DNA of 50,510 nt, from assembly GCA_024637315.1 (NCBI GenBank), contig JAGXFH010000039.1:1-50510 (forward strand). The letters run 5' to 3'. This DNA comes from Brevirhabdus sp. Lineage in GTDB: Bacteria > Pseudomonadota > Alphaproteobacteria > Rhodobacterales > Rhodobacteraceae. This document shows positions 26,161 through 34,469 of this stretch, piece by piece. The notes under the pieces are model-generated. The model was not told the origin of the DNA, made no database searches, and saw only the letters and a list, made by a program, of their open reading frames with translations. Both the position numbers and the translations under genes were made by a program. How positions within the stretch are numbered: the first letter of the stretch is position 1; each line of letters starts with the position of its first letter.

Positions 26161-27075
26161 CTATGTGCTGCCGGTCAGGCCGATATAGGCCGCATAAGCC
26201 GCGACCAGCCCCAGCGCCGACAGGCGCCCGACACCGGCGCGCCACCAGAGCAGCACGATCAGCGCCGCGGTAACCGCCAGCATCACCGGGACATCGGTCG
26301 CCAGGAACCGCGGCTCGACCGGGATCGGCGTGATCAGTGCGGTCAGCCCCAGGATCGCCAGGATATTGAAGATGTTCGAGCCGATGACATTGCCGATGGC
26401 AATGTCACGCTGACCGCGAAACGCGGCGACCAGCGAGGTCGCCAGTTCCGGCAGCGAGGTGCCGACGGCGACGATGGTCAGGCCGATCGCGGCTTCCGAG
26501 ATGCCGTAGGCGCGGGCGATCTCGGACGCGCTTTCAACCAGAAGGTGGGCGCCGATCAGAACCAGGCCCAGCCCGGCGGCGGTGAAAAGCGCGGACCGCC
26601 AGAGCGGGGGGGCGATGACCTCCAGTTCGGCCAGCGGGCCGGGGCGGCGCAAGGCGAGCACGATGTAGATGATGATGGCGGCGGTCATCAGGCCACCCTC
26701 GATCCGGCTGACCGTGCCGTCCCAGAACACCGGCAGCAAGACCACGGCGGCGGCGGCCATCCAGCGCAGATCGCGCCGCAGCCCCGCGAACGGCGCCGAG
26801 ATCACACCGACAAAAGCCGACAGGCCGAGGATCAGCAGGATGTTGGCGATGTTGGAACCGACGACATTGCCGATGGCGATGCCGGGTTTGCCGGTCAGCG
26901 CGGCATCCAGCGAGACCATGAGTTCTGGCGTCGACGTGCCGAAACCGACGATGGTCAGGCCGATAATCAGCGTCGGAACCCGGAACGCGGCGGCGATGCC
27001 CGATGCGCCCCTTACCAGCCAGTCGCCGCCGAAAAAGAGCCCGATCAGGCCCAGAACAAGCATCAAGGTGGTCAA
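26161..27075 (-). CDS. Calcium/sodium antiporter (CaCA family, YrbG-like)
   Basis: Polytopic membrane exchanger of about 304 residues. The two inverted alpha repeats that form the ion site are clear: GTSTPELMVSLDAALTGKPGIAIGNVVGSNIANILLILG in the first half and GTSLPELATSLVAAFRGQRDIAIGNVIGSNIFNILAILG in the second, each with the key Glu and Asn residues. About ten hydrophobic segments are visible. I chose the TTG at 27075 because GGAG lies six bases before it and the protein then starts MTTLMLVLGLIGLFFGG; an ATG at 27063 is the alternative. It is divergent from the TRAP operon across about 298 bases with no other gene. Confidence 0.92.
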   Translation of the reverse strand: MTTLMLVLGLIGLFFGGDWLVRGASGIAAAFRVPTLIIGLTIVGFGTSTPELMVSLDAALTGKPGIAIGNVVGSNIANILLILGLSAFVGVISAPFAGLRRDLRWMAAAAVVLLPVFWDGTVSRIEGGLMTAAIIIYIVLALRRPGPLAELEVIAPPLWRSALFTAAGLGLVLIGAHLLVESASEIARAYGISEAAIGLTIVAVGTSLPELATSLVAAFRGQRDIAIGNVIGSNIFNILAILGLTALITPIPVEPRFLATDVPVMLAVTAALIVLLWWRAGVGRLSALGLVAAYAAYIGLTGST

Positions 27076-27373
27076 GTCGGTCTCCGGGGCTGGATGCGCG
27101 GTCCCCGTCAGGTGTGGCGGCGCAGCGGCGCCTTCAAGAGGCGGGCGCAAGAAATTTCCGGCCGATTGGCCGAACGCCGCCGCCGGCATGACGCAACGGC
27201 ACCTGCGGTCACGCTGGGAACGGCTGTATTCAATAACCGCGCATGTCTGAACTCCGTGCTTCTTTTTCGGCATAGGGTATTCCCACACCCGATTTCCGTC
27301 GCTAGTCTCCGGCCACCACGAAAACGATAAACCTGCCGGATGAGGCGGGAGATTTCCAAGGGAGAAGAAACAA

Positions 27374-28456
27374 ATGGATCGTCGTTCCTTTATAAGAACC
27401 TCTGCGCTGGGCGGCACCGCCGCGGCAGCGTCCACTCTGGCGGCGCCTGTATACGCGCAGGGCAACCGCACATTGACGATGGTCACCACCTGGCCGCGCG
27501 GCTTCGCCGGTGTGCACGATGCGGCTCAACATGTCGCGGATTCGATCACCGCGATGACCGATGGCCAGCTTACGGTCGATCTGAAGGCGGCGGGCGAACT
27601 GGTGGGGGCGTTCGAGGTGTTTGACGCGGTGACCGCCGGTCAGGCCGACATGTATCACGGCGCGGATTACTATTTCATCGGTCAGCATCCCGGCTACGGT
27701 TTCTACGCCTCTGTTCCGTTTGGCATGACGGCTCAGGAACTGGCGAATTGGTACTATCACGAAGGCGGGCAGGATTTTCACGACGAGCTGGGCCAGATCT
27801 TCGGGTTGAAGTCGTTCCTGGCGGGCAATACCGGTGCCCAGGCCGGCGGTTGGTTCCGCAAAGAGATAAAAAGCGTGGAAGACCTTCAGGGCCTCAAGTT
27901 CCGGATGCCGGGACAAGGCGGACAGGCGCTTACCAAGCTTGGCGTATCGGTGCAGAACCTGCCGGGCGGTGAGATTTACCAGGCGTTGTCGACGGGTGCG
28001 ATCGACGGGACCGAATGGATTGGACCTTGGTCGGATCAGTCGGCCGGTTTCCAAGAAATCACCAAGATCTACTACACTGCCGGGTTCCACGAAGCCGGGC
28101 CGGGGCTTTCGCTGGCGACCAACCGCGAGGTCTTTGAAAGCCTCACCCCCGCACAACAGAAGATCATCGAAGTTGCGTCGGCCGAGGCGCATCAGTGGAA
28201 CCTGTCGCTGTTCCTCGCGAAAAACAGCCGCGCGCTGGAACAGCTTCGATCAGCGGGGGTGCAGACCTATACCTTCCCCGATGATGTCTGGGACGCATTC
28301 GGCAGTGCTTCGAACGAGGTTCTGCAGGAATCCATGGGCGACGATCTGTTCAAGCGGATTTATGACAGCTACACCGAATCAATGAAATCCTCGTCAAGCT
28401 GGATCCAGACCTCTGAAGGCACCTACCGCGCTCAGCGGGACCGCATTCTGGGCTGA
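27374..28456 (+). CDS. TRAP transporter substrate-binding protein (DctP/TakP type)
   Basis: Periplasmic solute receptor of a tripartite ATP-independent transporter, 360 residues. The N-terminus MDRRSFIRTSALGG has a twin-arginine motif followed by a hydrophobic stretch and an APVYAQG cleavage region, so export by Tat is likely. The mature part resembles TakP-like receptors: AGELVGAFEVFDAVTAGQADM, GNTGAQAGGWFRKEI, GLKFRMPGQGG with the Arg expected to hold a carboxylate, and GAIDGTEWIGPW. A 2-oxo acid or similar carboxylate is the likely ligand by family, not proven. GGAGAAG precedes the ATG. A strong hairpin separates it from the membrane subunits. Confidence 0.92.
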   Translation: MDRRSFIRTSALGGTAAAASTLAAPVYAQGNRTLTMVTTWPRGFAGVHDAAQHVADSITAMTDGQLTVDLKAAGELVGAFEVFDAVTAGQADMYHGADYYFIGQHPGYGFYASVPFGMTAQELANWYYHEGGQDFHDELGQIFGLKSFLAGNTGAQAGGWFRKEIKSVEDLQGLKFRMPGQGGQALTKLGVSVQNLPGGEIYQALSTGAIDGTEWIGPWSDQSAGFQEITKIYYTAGFHEAGPGLSLATNREVFESLTPAQQKIIEVASAEAHQWNLSLFLAKNSRALEQLRSAGVQTYTFPDDVWDAFGSASNEVLQESMGDDLFKRIYDSYTESMKSSSSWIQTSEGTYRAQRDRILG

Positions 28457-28470
28457 ACCTTGGCGACACA

Positions 28471-28497
28471 GGATGCCCCGGTTTTGCCGGGGCATCC
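28471..28497 (+). other. Intra-operon hairpin between TRAP receptor and permease genes
   Basis: GGATGCCCCGG (28471-28481) and CCGGGGCATCC (28487-28497) form a perfect 11-base-pair stem with loop TTTTG. No T-run follows, so it is not a standard terminator. In SBP-permease operons such stems protect the receptor mRNA and lower permease expression; that is the likely role here. Confidence 0.75.
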
Positions 28498-28548
28498 CAC
28501 CAACACGATCAGGCGCACCAAAAAACAGCGCTGCGACAGGGGGTTAGG

Positions 28549-29472
28549 ATGCTGGACGGCGTTCTGTGGTTCTTCCGGAACTTGGCACTTGCGTTCTATA
28601 ACCTGGGCTATGCGGTGACCAATCCGGGCCAGTGGTTGAACTGGGACGACAAGGAAGCCCTTGTCCGGTTCATCTATTACGGCGGCTCGAAGGAATTCTT
28701 CTTCGTGATGCTGCTGCTGTTCATCCTGCTGACCGTCGCCGGCATCGTCTGGCGTCCGGTGATGTGGGGCAGTGTCCGGGCGATCGAATGGTTCGGCAAC
28801 ACGATCGGGCGTCTGGTGGCCTGGGCCGGTCTGATCATGGTGCTGCAGCAGGTCATCATCATCTTCCTGCAGCGGATTTTCAGGGTTTCGGAAATCTCCT
28901 TCGGACCCTTCGCGCCCTTCGGCTACGAGTTCCTCGACAAGTACACGCTGATCTCCTATGACCTCAGTTGGTGGTCGGAAGAGTTGAAGCTTTACAACGC
29001 CATGGTCGTCACCTTGGCCTGCGCCTATACCTTCATTCAGGGCGGTCATGTCCGGGTGGATCTGGTCTATTCCAGCATCAGCTACGGCAAGAAGAAGCTG
29101 ACCGACATGATCGGATCGGTGGTGCTGATGATGCCGGCGCTGATCCTGACCTGGCTTTATGCCTGGTACTTCCTCTGGCGCCATCTGGTGACGCCCAAGG
29201 TTTCGGCGACGGACAAGCTGGACCTGATGCTGAAGAAGGCGACGATCCTGCGCTGGAACGTCGAGACGATCGGCTTTTCACCGAGCGGCTTCAACGGCTA
29301 TTTCCTGTTCAAGGTCTTGCTGGTCGCCTTCGTTTTCATGATGCTGCTGCAGGCGGTCGGGTTCTTCTACCGCTCGTTCCTCGAATATGTCGAAGGCCCC
29401 GAGTCAGAGGGCAAATATCTGGACAAGGACACGCTTGGCGAGGGTGAAGAAGCCTTCGAAGGCACGCACTGA
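28549..29472 (+). CDS. TRAP transporter small permease subunit (DctQ type, enlarged)
   Basis: Small membrane subunit that partners the large permease. The family signature is around AMVVTLACAYTFIQGGHVRVDLVYSSISYGKKKLTDMIGSVVLM (residues ~145-190). The protein is 307 residues, against about 160-200 for most DctQ proteins. The excess is an N-terminal region with two additional hydrophobic segments (FFFVMLLLFILLTVAGIVW and LVAWAGLIMVLQQVIIIFL) and a longer C-terminal part. It ends with an acidic tail. It starts 14 bases before the large permease gene begins after its stop. Confidence 0.88.
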   Translation: MLDGVLWFFRNLALAFYNLGYAVTNPGQWLNWDDKEALVRFIYYGGSKEFFFVMLLLFILLTVAGIVWRPVMWGSVRAIEWFGNTIGRLVAWAGLIMVLQQVIIIFLQRIFRVSEISFGPFAPFGYEFLDKYTLISYDLSWWSEELKLYNAMVVTLACAYTFIQGGHVRVDLVYSSISYGKKKLTDMIGSVVLMMPALILTWLYAWYFLWRHLVTPKVSATDKLDLMLKKATILRWNVETIGFSPSGFNGYFLFKVLLVAFVFMMLLQAVGFFYRSFLEYVEGPESEGKYLDKDTLGEGEEAFEGTH

Positions 29473-29486
29473 CAGGGGCTGATTGA

Positions 29487-31844
29487 ATGCTTTTCGGACT
29501 AGACGGCGTCGAAGTCGGCCTGATCATCACGTTTCTCTGCCTGTTCGGCGGCATCATGTCGGGTTTTCCGGTGGCCTTTGCCATCAGCGGCGCTTCGATC
29601 ATCGCCTTCGGGATCATCGCGGCCCTCGACAGCGCCGGCATTCTGCTGCACGAGACCGTCGACCAGTCCAGCGCGGCCTATAACGCGCTGATCGGTTCCG
29701 GGATAAATCCGGTGAACGTCTCGCGGTTCACCTATCCCGACCTGCCCGTGCTGGCCCAACCGGTGTTTCCGGGCGGCTGGGAACTGGCGGTCGACCGCAA
29801 CCTTTCCTTCATCGTCAACCGGATGAACGAGCGCGTGCTGGCGGGACAGTCGATCGAGACGCTGCTGGCCGTGCTGATGTTCGTGCTGATGGGGATCACG
29901 CTGGAACGTTCGCGGATCGCCAATGACCTGCTGACGACGATGGCAAGGGTGTTCGGGCCGCTGCCGGGCGGTCTGGCCGTGTCGGTGGTGATCGTCGGCG
30001 CGTTTCTGGCGGCGTCGACCGGGATCGTCGGGGCGACGGTGGTGACGATGGGCCTGCTGTCGCTGCCGGCGATGCTGCGCAACAACTACTCGCCGGAACT
30101 GGCGACAGGGGTGATCGCGGCAAGCGGCACTCTGGGCCAGATCATCCCGCCCTCGATCGTGATCGTTCTGCTTGGCACGCTGGCAGGCGACCTCTATTCG
30201 GCGGCACAGGAAACCCGGGCGCAAGCGGCCGGCTGTTCCGATGCGCTGACCTATCTGGGCAAGGCGGCGGTGCTGTCGGTCGGCACGCTCTTTCAGGCGG
30301 CGCTGCTGCCGGGGATCATGCTGGCGCTGCTCTATGGCCTTTATGCCTTCGGCTACGCCATGTTCAACCCGTCAAAGGCGCCGCCGGTCCTGTCGGAGGG
30401 TCAGGTCAACAACTACATCATCACCCGCCGCGACGGCTATACCTGGTTCCTGGCCGCGCCCGTGGCGCTGATCGGAGGCGCGATCCTGTTCGGCATGGTC
30501 GGGCTGTCCGGAAGCCAGTCGAGCCAGGTCGACAGTTTCGCTGCCCGCCAGGACACGTCCGGCCTGCGCACCAACGTGTCGGAAAAGTGCAAGGAGGCGA
30601 TGATCGCCTATCACGGGCAAGAGAAATGGGACGAGTCGGTGGCCCAGCAGGCCGAATTGCAGGCCGCCGGCGGCCTGCAGGAAAGCCGCCGCCGTACGCC
30701 CGAGGAACTGGCCACCGCGCGAGAGGCAATGCTGGCCGATGCAGCACCGATCGGCACCGGCGTGCTGACCATCGCCGTGATTCTCGGCCTCGTCCTGACC
30801 ACTGCGGCTGGTGTGGCCCCCGGCGAGCGAACCCGCGCGTTGCAGATCGGCGCGCTGGGAATAGGGTCGATGCTGCTGGCCGACGTCCTGTTCATCTCGC
30901 CCCTCACATTACCAGGCACAACCGTGCTGATCGTGGCGCTGCCGATGGCGGTCACGCTCTATGGATGCCGACATGCGACCGCGCTGATGGCGCAGAACGA
31001 CCTGATCCGTGTGGTGTTTCCGCCGCTTGTGCTGATCGTCGCCGTGCTTGGCTCGATCCTCGGCGGCATCACCAACCCTACCCCGGCCGCCGCCTTGGGC
31101 GCCGCCGGCGCGCTGATGCTGGCGGCCTATCGCAAGCTGCATGACGAGGGCCGGTCGGGCAGCCTGATCCTGATCTCGGCCTTCGCCGTGGTGATCATGA
31201 TCCTTGTCGGGATCAACTTCGATCTGCGGGTCGGATTGTCAGTGGTCAGCCTGGAACAGATCGTCGCCTTCGTCGTGGCGCAGCTCGCCTACAGCATCGC
31301 GATCATCGGACTGCTTTTTGCCTGCTGGGTGCTGTTCCGGTCGCGCATCCTGTCGCCGGTGGTCCGCGAGACGACCAAGGTCACGTCGATGGTCTTCGCA
31401 ATCCTGATCGGATCGCAGCTCTTGAACCTCGTCGTGATCTCGTTCGGCGGCGAGCACTATATCCAGACCTTCCTGCGCTCCTTCGAGAACGAATTCACCG
31501 TCTTCCTGATCGTGATGCTGGTGCTCTTCATCCTCGGTTTCGTGATGGACTTCCTCGAGATCATCTACATCGTGGTCCCGATCGTCGGGCCGGTGATCTA
31601 TGGCGGCACGATGGATCCAAGCTGGGTGACGATCATGATCACCGTCAACCTGCAAACCAGCTTCCTGACGCCGCCTTTCGGTTTCGCGCTGTTCTATCTG
31701 CGCGGTGTGGCGCCCGCGACTGTGACAACCGGGCATATCTATCGCGGCATCATCCCGTTCGTCGGCATCCAGGTCGCGGCGCTCGGACTGTTGTGGCTGT
31801 TCCCCTGGGTCGTCACCATCGTGCCGGCGCTGATCGGCAACTGA
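29487..31844 (+). CDS. TRAP transporter large permease subunit (DctM type, enlarged)
   Basis: Sodium-coupled transport subunit. The first part carries the DctM signatures (FPVAFAISGASIIAFGI, then VSVVIVGAFLAASTGIVGATVVTMGLLSLPAML and GVIAASGTLGQIIPPSIVIVLLG). The second part resumes with PTPAAALGAAGALML and ends with NLQTSFLTPPFGFALFYLRGVAP. At 785 residues it is far longer than the usual ~430. The extra length includes a hydrophilic insert at about residues 345-415 (SGSQSSQVDS to TAREAMLADA, with a Cys) and additional membrane helices. A small hairpin (CGGTCG/CGACCG, 31876-31891) lies in the gap before convergent bpt. Confidence 0.92.
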   Translation: MLFGLDGVEVGLIITFLCLFGGIMSGFPVAFAISGASIIAFGIIAALDSAGILLHETVDQSSAAYNALIGSGINPVNVSRFTYPDLPVLAQPVFPGGWELAVDRNLSFIVNRMNERVLAGQSIETLLAVLMFVLMGITLERSRIANDLLTTMARVFGPLPGGLAVSVVIVGAFLAASTGIVGATVVTMGLLSLPAMLRNNYSPELATGVIAASGTLGQIIPPSIVIVLLGTLAGDLYSAAQETRAQAAGCSDALTYLGKAAVLSVGTLFQAALLPGIMLALLYGLYAFGYAMFNPSKAPPVLSEGQVNNYIITRRDGYTWFLAAPVALIGGAILFGMVGLSGSQSSQVDSFAARQDTSGLRTNVSEKCKEAMIAYHGQEKWDESVAQQAELQAAGGLQESRRRTPEELATAREAMLADAAPIGTGVLTIAVILGLVLTTAAGVAPGERTRALQIGALGIGSMLLADVLFISPLTLPGTTVLIVALPMAVTLYGCRHATALMAQNDLIRVVFPPLVLIVAVLGSILGGITNPTPAAALGAAGALMLAAYRKLHDEGRSGSLILISAFAVVIMILVGINFDLRVGLSVVSLEQIVAFVVAQLAYSIAIIGLLFACWVLFRSRILSPVVRETTKVTSMVFAILIGSQLLNLVVISFGGEHYIQTFLRSFENEFTVFLIVMLVLFILGFVMDFLEIIYIVVPIVGPVIYGGTMDPSWVTIMITVNLQTSFLTPPFGFALFYLRGVAPATVTTGHIYRGIIPFVGIQVAALGLLWLFPWVVTIVPALIGN

Positions 31845-31919
31845 GGGTTCTGAAAAAACCGGATGCACCGCGTCACGGTCGGGCACGACCGGCGTGGCAG
31901 CCAAGATGTGGGGAACCGA

Positions 31920-32756
31920 TCAGGTGCCGGTGATCGGGCGGCTGTCGGGCAGATTGATCTGCGCCACCTGCTCGGCGATCGGATCGGTTGAAAGCGGGTG
32001 GGTCCACGCTGAATAGGAGTCTGGATCGCCGAGATCCCGCCAACTGCCCTGGGAATAGATCTCGACCGAAGAAAACTGGGCCTTGTAGTTCATCTTCGAA
32101 CTGCCGGGGACCCAATAGCCGAGATAGACATACGGCAGGCCGGCCTCTTGGGCGATCCGGACATGATCCAGAATGACATAGGTGCCAAGGCTGCTTCTGT
32201 GGTGGCTGGGATCGTAGAACGAATAGACCATCGACAGCCCGTCATCCAGCACGTCGGTCAGGCAGACGGCCGCCAGTTCGCCCCGCGCCCGACCGCTGCC
32301 GGGCTGCGAATACTCCACGACGCGGCTGCGGATCGGGGTTTCCTCGACCATCGCGGCGAACTCGAAAATGTCCATGTCGGCCATCCCGCCATCGGCATGG
32401 CGGCTGTCGAGATACTTGCGGAACAGCTCGTACTGATCCTCGGACGCCCAGGGCGAGGTGGATTCGCGCTTCAGGTGGCTGTTGCGCCGGATGGTGCGGC
32501 GCTGGCTTCGGGTGGGCTTGAAATCGGCGACCCGGATCCGCGCCGAGAGGCAGGCAGAGCATTCCGCGCAGCTGGGCCGGTAAAGGACATTCTGCGACCG
32601 CCGGAAGCCCTGTTTCGACAGCGAGTCGTTCAGCTTGGTCGCATATTCGCCCTGCAATGCGGTGAACAGCTTCCGCTCCATCCTGCCCTCCAGATAGGGG
32701 CAGGGCTGCGGGGCCGTCACATAGAATTGCGGCGCAATGGGAAGCGTGTGGCGCAT
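31920..32756 (-). CDS. bpt: Aspartate/glutamate leucyltransferase Bpt
   Basis: Adds leucine from Leu-tRNA to N-terminal Asp or Glu of proteins, marking them for ClpSAP degradation. The 278-residue protein has the Ate/Bpt layout: [16 protein letters not shown], the cysteine pair region [16 protein letters not shown], and [52 protein letters not shown]. It converges with the TRAP operon. Bacterial Bpt and eukaryotic Ate1 share the fold; Bpt is the expected activity in Proteobacteria. Confidence 0.95.
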   Translation of the reverse strand: MRHTLPIAPQFYVTAPQPCPYLEGRMERKLFTALQGEYATKLNDSLSKQGFRRSQNVLYRPSCAECSACLSARIRVADFKPTRSQRRTIRRNSHLKRESTSPWASEDQYELFRKYLDSRHADGGMADMDIFEFAAMVEETPIRSRVVEYSQPGSGRARGELAAVCLTDVLDDGLSMVYSFYDPSHHRSSLGTYVILDHVRIAQEAGLPYVYLGYWVPGSSKMNYKAQFSSVEIYSQGSWRDLGDPDSYSAWTHPLSTDPIAEQVAQINLPDSRPITGT

Positions 32757-32840
32757 GGGTCCTTCGGATCACTTGATGGGTCAGAGGTTAGCAACCCCTT
32801 GCCCGCGCGCCAAGCCCCCGTTTTGGAGGAGGGTAAATTG

Positions 32841-33299
32841 CTAGTTGAGCGCTGTTCGGTTGATCGCGGCGGTGCCCATGAACATGTCCGACAGGCCCTG
32901 GCGGCGGGCCGAAGTCAGCATCAGGATGATCGAGATCACTTGCGGCACCACCATCGACATCGACACCGTGAACAAGAGCGTGTGCAGGAACGCCGAACCG
33001 AAGTCGAAGCGGTCGCCGCGATGATCGCGGAACTCGATCGCTATCAATCGCATGCCGGGCGTGGCGGAACGGCTGGCCAAGGTCAGCGTCCGATAGCCGA
33101 AACTGACCACCAGCGCCAGAAAGCCAAGATAGAAGAGGGCGGTAAACGCCGTCAGCGGGATCAACAGGATGGTGATCACGACGATCAGGATTGTGTCGAC
33201 GATGAAGGCCAGGAACCGTTTCAGCGGCACGTCGGCGTAAAACTCGGCATGCAATTCCGGGTCGGGCAGGCCGGGCGCGGGGGAAGAGGTGGGGATCAT
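32841..33299 (-). CDS. RDD family membrane protein
   Basis: Small integral membrane protein of about 152 residues. The RDD pattern is present: VPLKRFLAFIVDTILIVV (Arg...Asp in the first helix), ATPGMRLIAIEFRDHRG in the middle and LHTLLFTVSMSMVVPQVISIILML then RQGLSDMFMGTAAI near the end. The function of this family member is unknown; a few RDD proteins are Na+/H+ antiporters. I chose the ATG at 33299; an in-frame ATG at 33326 is possible. It follows DUF2852 by 79 bases on the same strand. Confidence 0.85.
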   Translation of the reverse strand: MIPTSSPAPGLPDPELHAEFYADVPLKRFLAFIVDTILIVVITILLIPLTAFTALFYLGFLALVVSFGYRTLTLASRSATPGMRLIAIEFRDHRGDRFDFGSAFLHTLLFTVSMSMVVPQVISIILMLTSARRQGLSDMFMGTAAINRTALN

Positions 33300-33378
33300 C
33301 TGGTCAGTCTCTCGGATCGGGGACATTGGCGGCCCGGACCGGTTCAGGGTCTGGGGGCCGCCAGCCTTGGTGTCAGCC

Positions 33379-33792
33379 TCAGGCCGCGTCTTCGTTGTCG
33401 GGGTCGGCATCGCGGGCCTTGCGGGCCCGTTCATCCATGAACTGGTCGAACTCGGCCTTGTCCTTGGATTCGCGCAGGCGCTGCAGGAAGGCTTCGAAAT
33501 TCTTCTGCTCGTCCTCCAGTCGCCGCAAGGTTTCGGTCTTGTAGCTGTCGAAGGCCGAATTGCCCGAGGATTTGAACGCCGCCCTGGCATGGCTGCGGTA
33601 GCGCGATATCTGATTGCGGCGGGCACAGTTTCCGTTGAACATGCGTTTACTCCAGATCATGTAAGCCAGAAGCGCAAGGCCGACCGGCCAGAAGAAGATG
33701 AAACCAAGGACGGTGGCGGCAATCCATGCGCCTTTGCCTCGGTCGTCTAGCCAGTTTTCGGCCTGGCCGGGCCATGCAGCGACAGAACTCAT
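33379..33792 (-). CDS. DUF2852 domain protein
   Basis: A 137-residue protein of unknown function. One membrane helix (GAWIAATVLGFIFFWPVGLALLAYMIW, about residues 21-47) is followed by a basic region (SKRMFNGNCARRNQISRYRSHARAAF) and a highly charged helical C-terminus predicted to form a coiled coil (YKTETLRRLEDEQKNFEAFLQRLRESKDKAEFDQFMDER). This layout matches the DUF2852 family found in Rhodobacteraceae and rhizobia. Two dyad-symmetric sites lie upstream and may control it together with the RDD gene. Confidence 0.85.
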   Translation of the reverse strand: MSSVAAWPGQAENWLDDRGKGAWIAATVLGFIFFWPVGLALLAYMIWSKRMFNGNCARRNQISRYRSHARAAFKSSGNSAFDSYKTETLRRLEDEQKNFEAFLQRLRESKDKAEFDQFMDERARKARDADPDNEDAA

Positions 33793-33824
33793 TCAGGTAC
33801 TCCCTAAGTGCAGTTGCGGGTCAA

Positions 33825-33841
33825 TGTGAATGTCTTTCACA
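33825..33841. promoter_or_regulatory. Operator-like dyad 1 (TGTGA-N7-TCACA) upstream of DUF2852
   Basis: TGTGA at 33825-33829 and TCACA at 33837-33841 are exact inverted repeats; flanking bases extend the symmetry to ATGTGAA/TTCACAT. It is 33 bases before the DUF2852 start. The spacing is seven bases, not the six of a CRP site. Confidence 0.55.
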
Positions 33842-33882
33842 TCTCTTAGATTGGCCGCTGTGCCCGCCGGTTCAAGGGTTAA

Positions 33883-33899
33883 TGTGAACAATTTTTACA
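33883..33899. promoter_or_regulatory. Operator-like dyad 2 (TGTGA-N7-TTACA) upstream of DUF2852
   Basis: TGTGA at 33883-33887 and TTACA at 33895-33899 repeat the architecture of the dyad 58 bases away, with flanks TAA and TTA extending it. Same half-site and spacer in both strengthens the case for one DNA-binding protein. Confidence 0.5.
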
Positions 33900-33909
33900 T
33901 TACCGTGAA

Positions 33910-34380
33910 TCAGATAACGAAATCAGCAAGTTGCGCGCCGGAAATTTGGTGTAACTGAGCCGGATCGGCGGCGAAGATGTGCCGAGGGGTGCCCGCTGCG
34001 GCCCAGATCTGCGCGAAATCGAGCAATCTGGGATCCAGAAAGGCCCGGATCGGGCGGGTCAGTCCCACAGGCGCCACGCCGCCAATCGCAAAGCCGGTCT
34101 GCTCCCGGATCAGCACCGCATCGGCCTTGCCAAGCGGTTCTCCGGCCAGCGCCGAGGCCTTGGCCGCATCCACCTGATTGCCGCCGGCGGTCATGAACAG
34201 GATCGCCGTGCCGCTCTCTTCGCCGCGAAAGATGATCGACTTCAGGATCTGGTCCAGCGCGCAGCCCGCCGCCTCGGCCGCCTGCTGGGCGGTGCGCGTC
34301 TCGGCCGGCATTTCGCGGATCTCGGCGGCGATCCCGGCCGCGTCCAATGCCGCCGCGACACGTTTCAGGCTCTTGCTCAT
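33910..34380 (-). CDS. YbaK/EbsC family aminoacyl-tRNA deacylase
   Basis: Predicted trans-editing enzyme that hydrolyses mischarged tRNA (for YbaK, Cys-tRNA-Pro). The 156 residues show the YbaK fold: TRTAQQAAEAAGCALDQILKSIIFRG with the conserved Lys, AILFMTAGGNQVDAAKAS, and TGFAIGGVAPVG with the GxxxGGVAP loop. The exact substrate is not resolved by sequence. It is divergent from glnE across about 90 bases. Confidence 0.9.
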   Translation of the reverse strand: MSKSLKRVAAALDAAGIAAEIREMPAETRTAQQAAEAAGCALDQILKSIIFRGEESGTAILFMTAGGNQVDAAKASALAGEPLGKADAVLIREQTGFAIGGVAPVGLTRPIRAFLDPRLLDFAQIWAAAGTPRHIFAADPAQLHQISGAQLADFVI

Positions 34381-34469
34381 CCCGGCTCTCCCATCGTGCG
34401 ACTATTCCGCAGCCGCCTCGGACCTTCAAGCCCGTTGACCCCGGCAGGCCGGCATTCCAATGTCCGGCC

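Noticed and set aside
25882-27330. A 482-codon plus-strand frame across the ilv attenuator and the exchanger gene
   Set aside because: It runs through the attenuator and opposite a clear membrane exchanger; the product is a Gln/Asp/Arg-rich shadow.
33825-33899. CRP, FNR or PpsR sites
   Set aside because: TGTGA half-sites are separated by seven bases rather than six, the TGT...ACA spacing is 11 rather than 12, and no TTGAT-type FNR half-sites are present.
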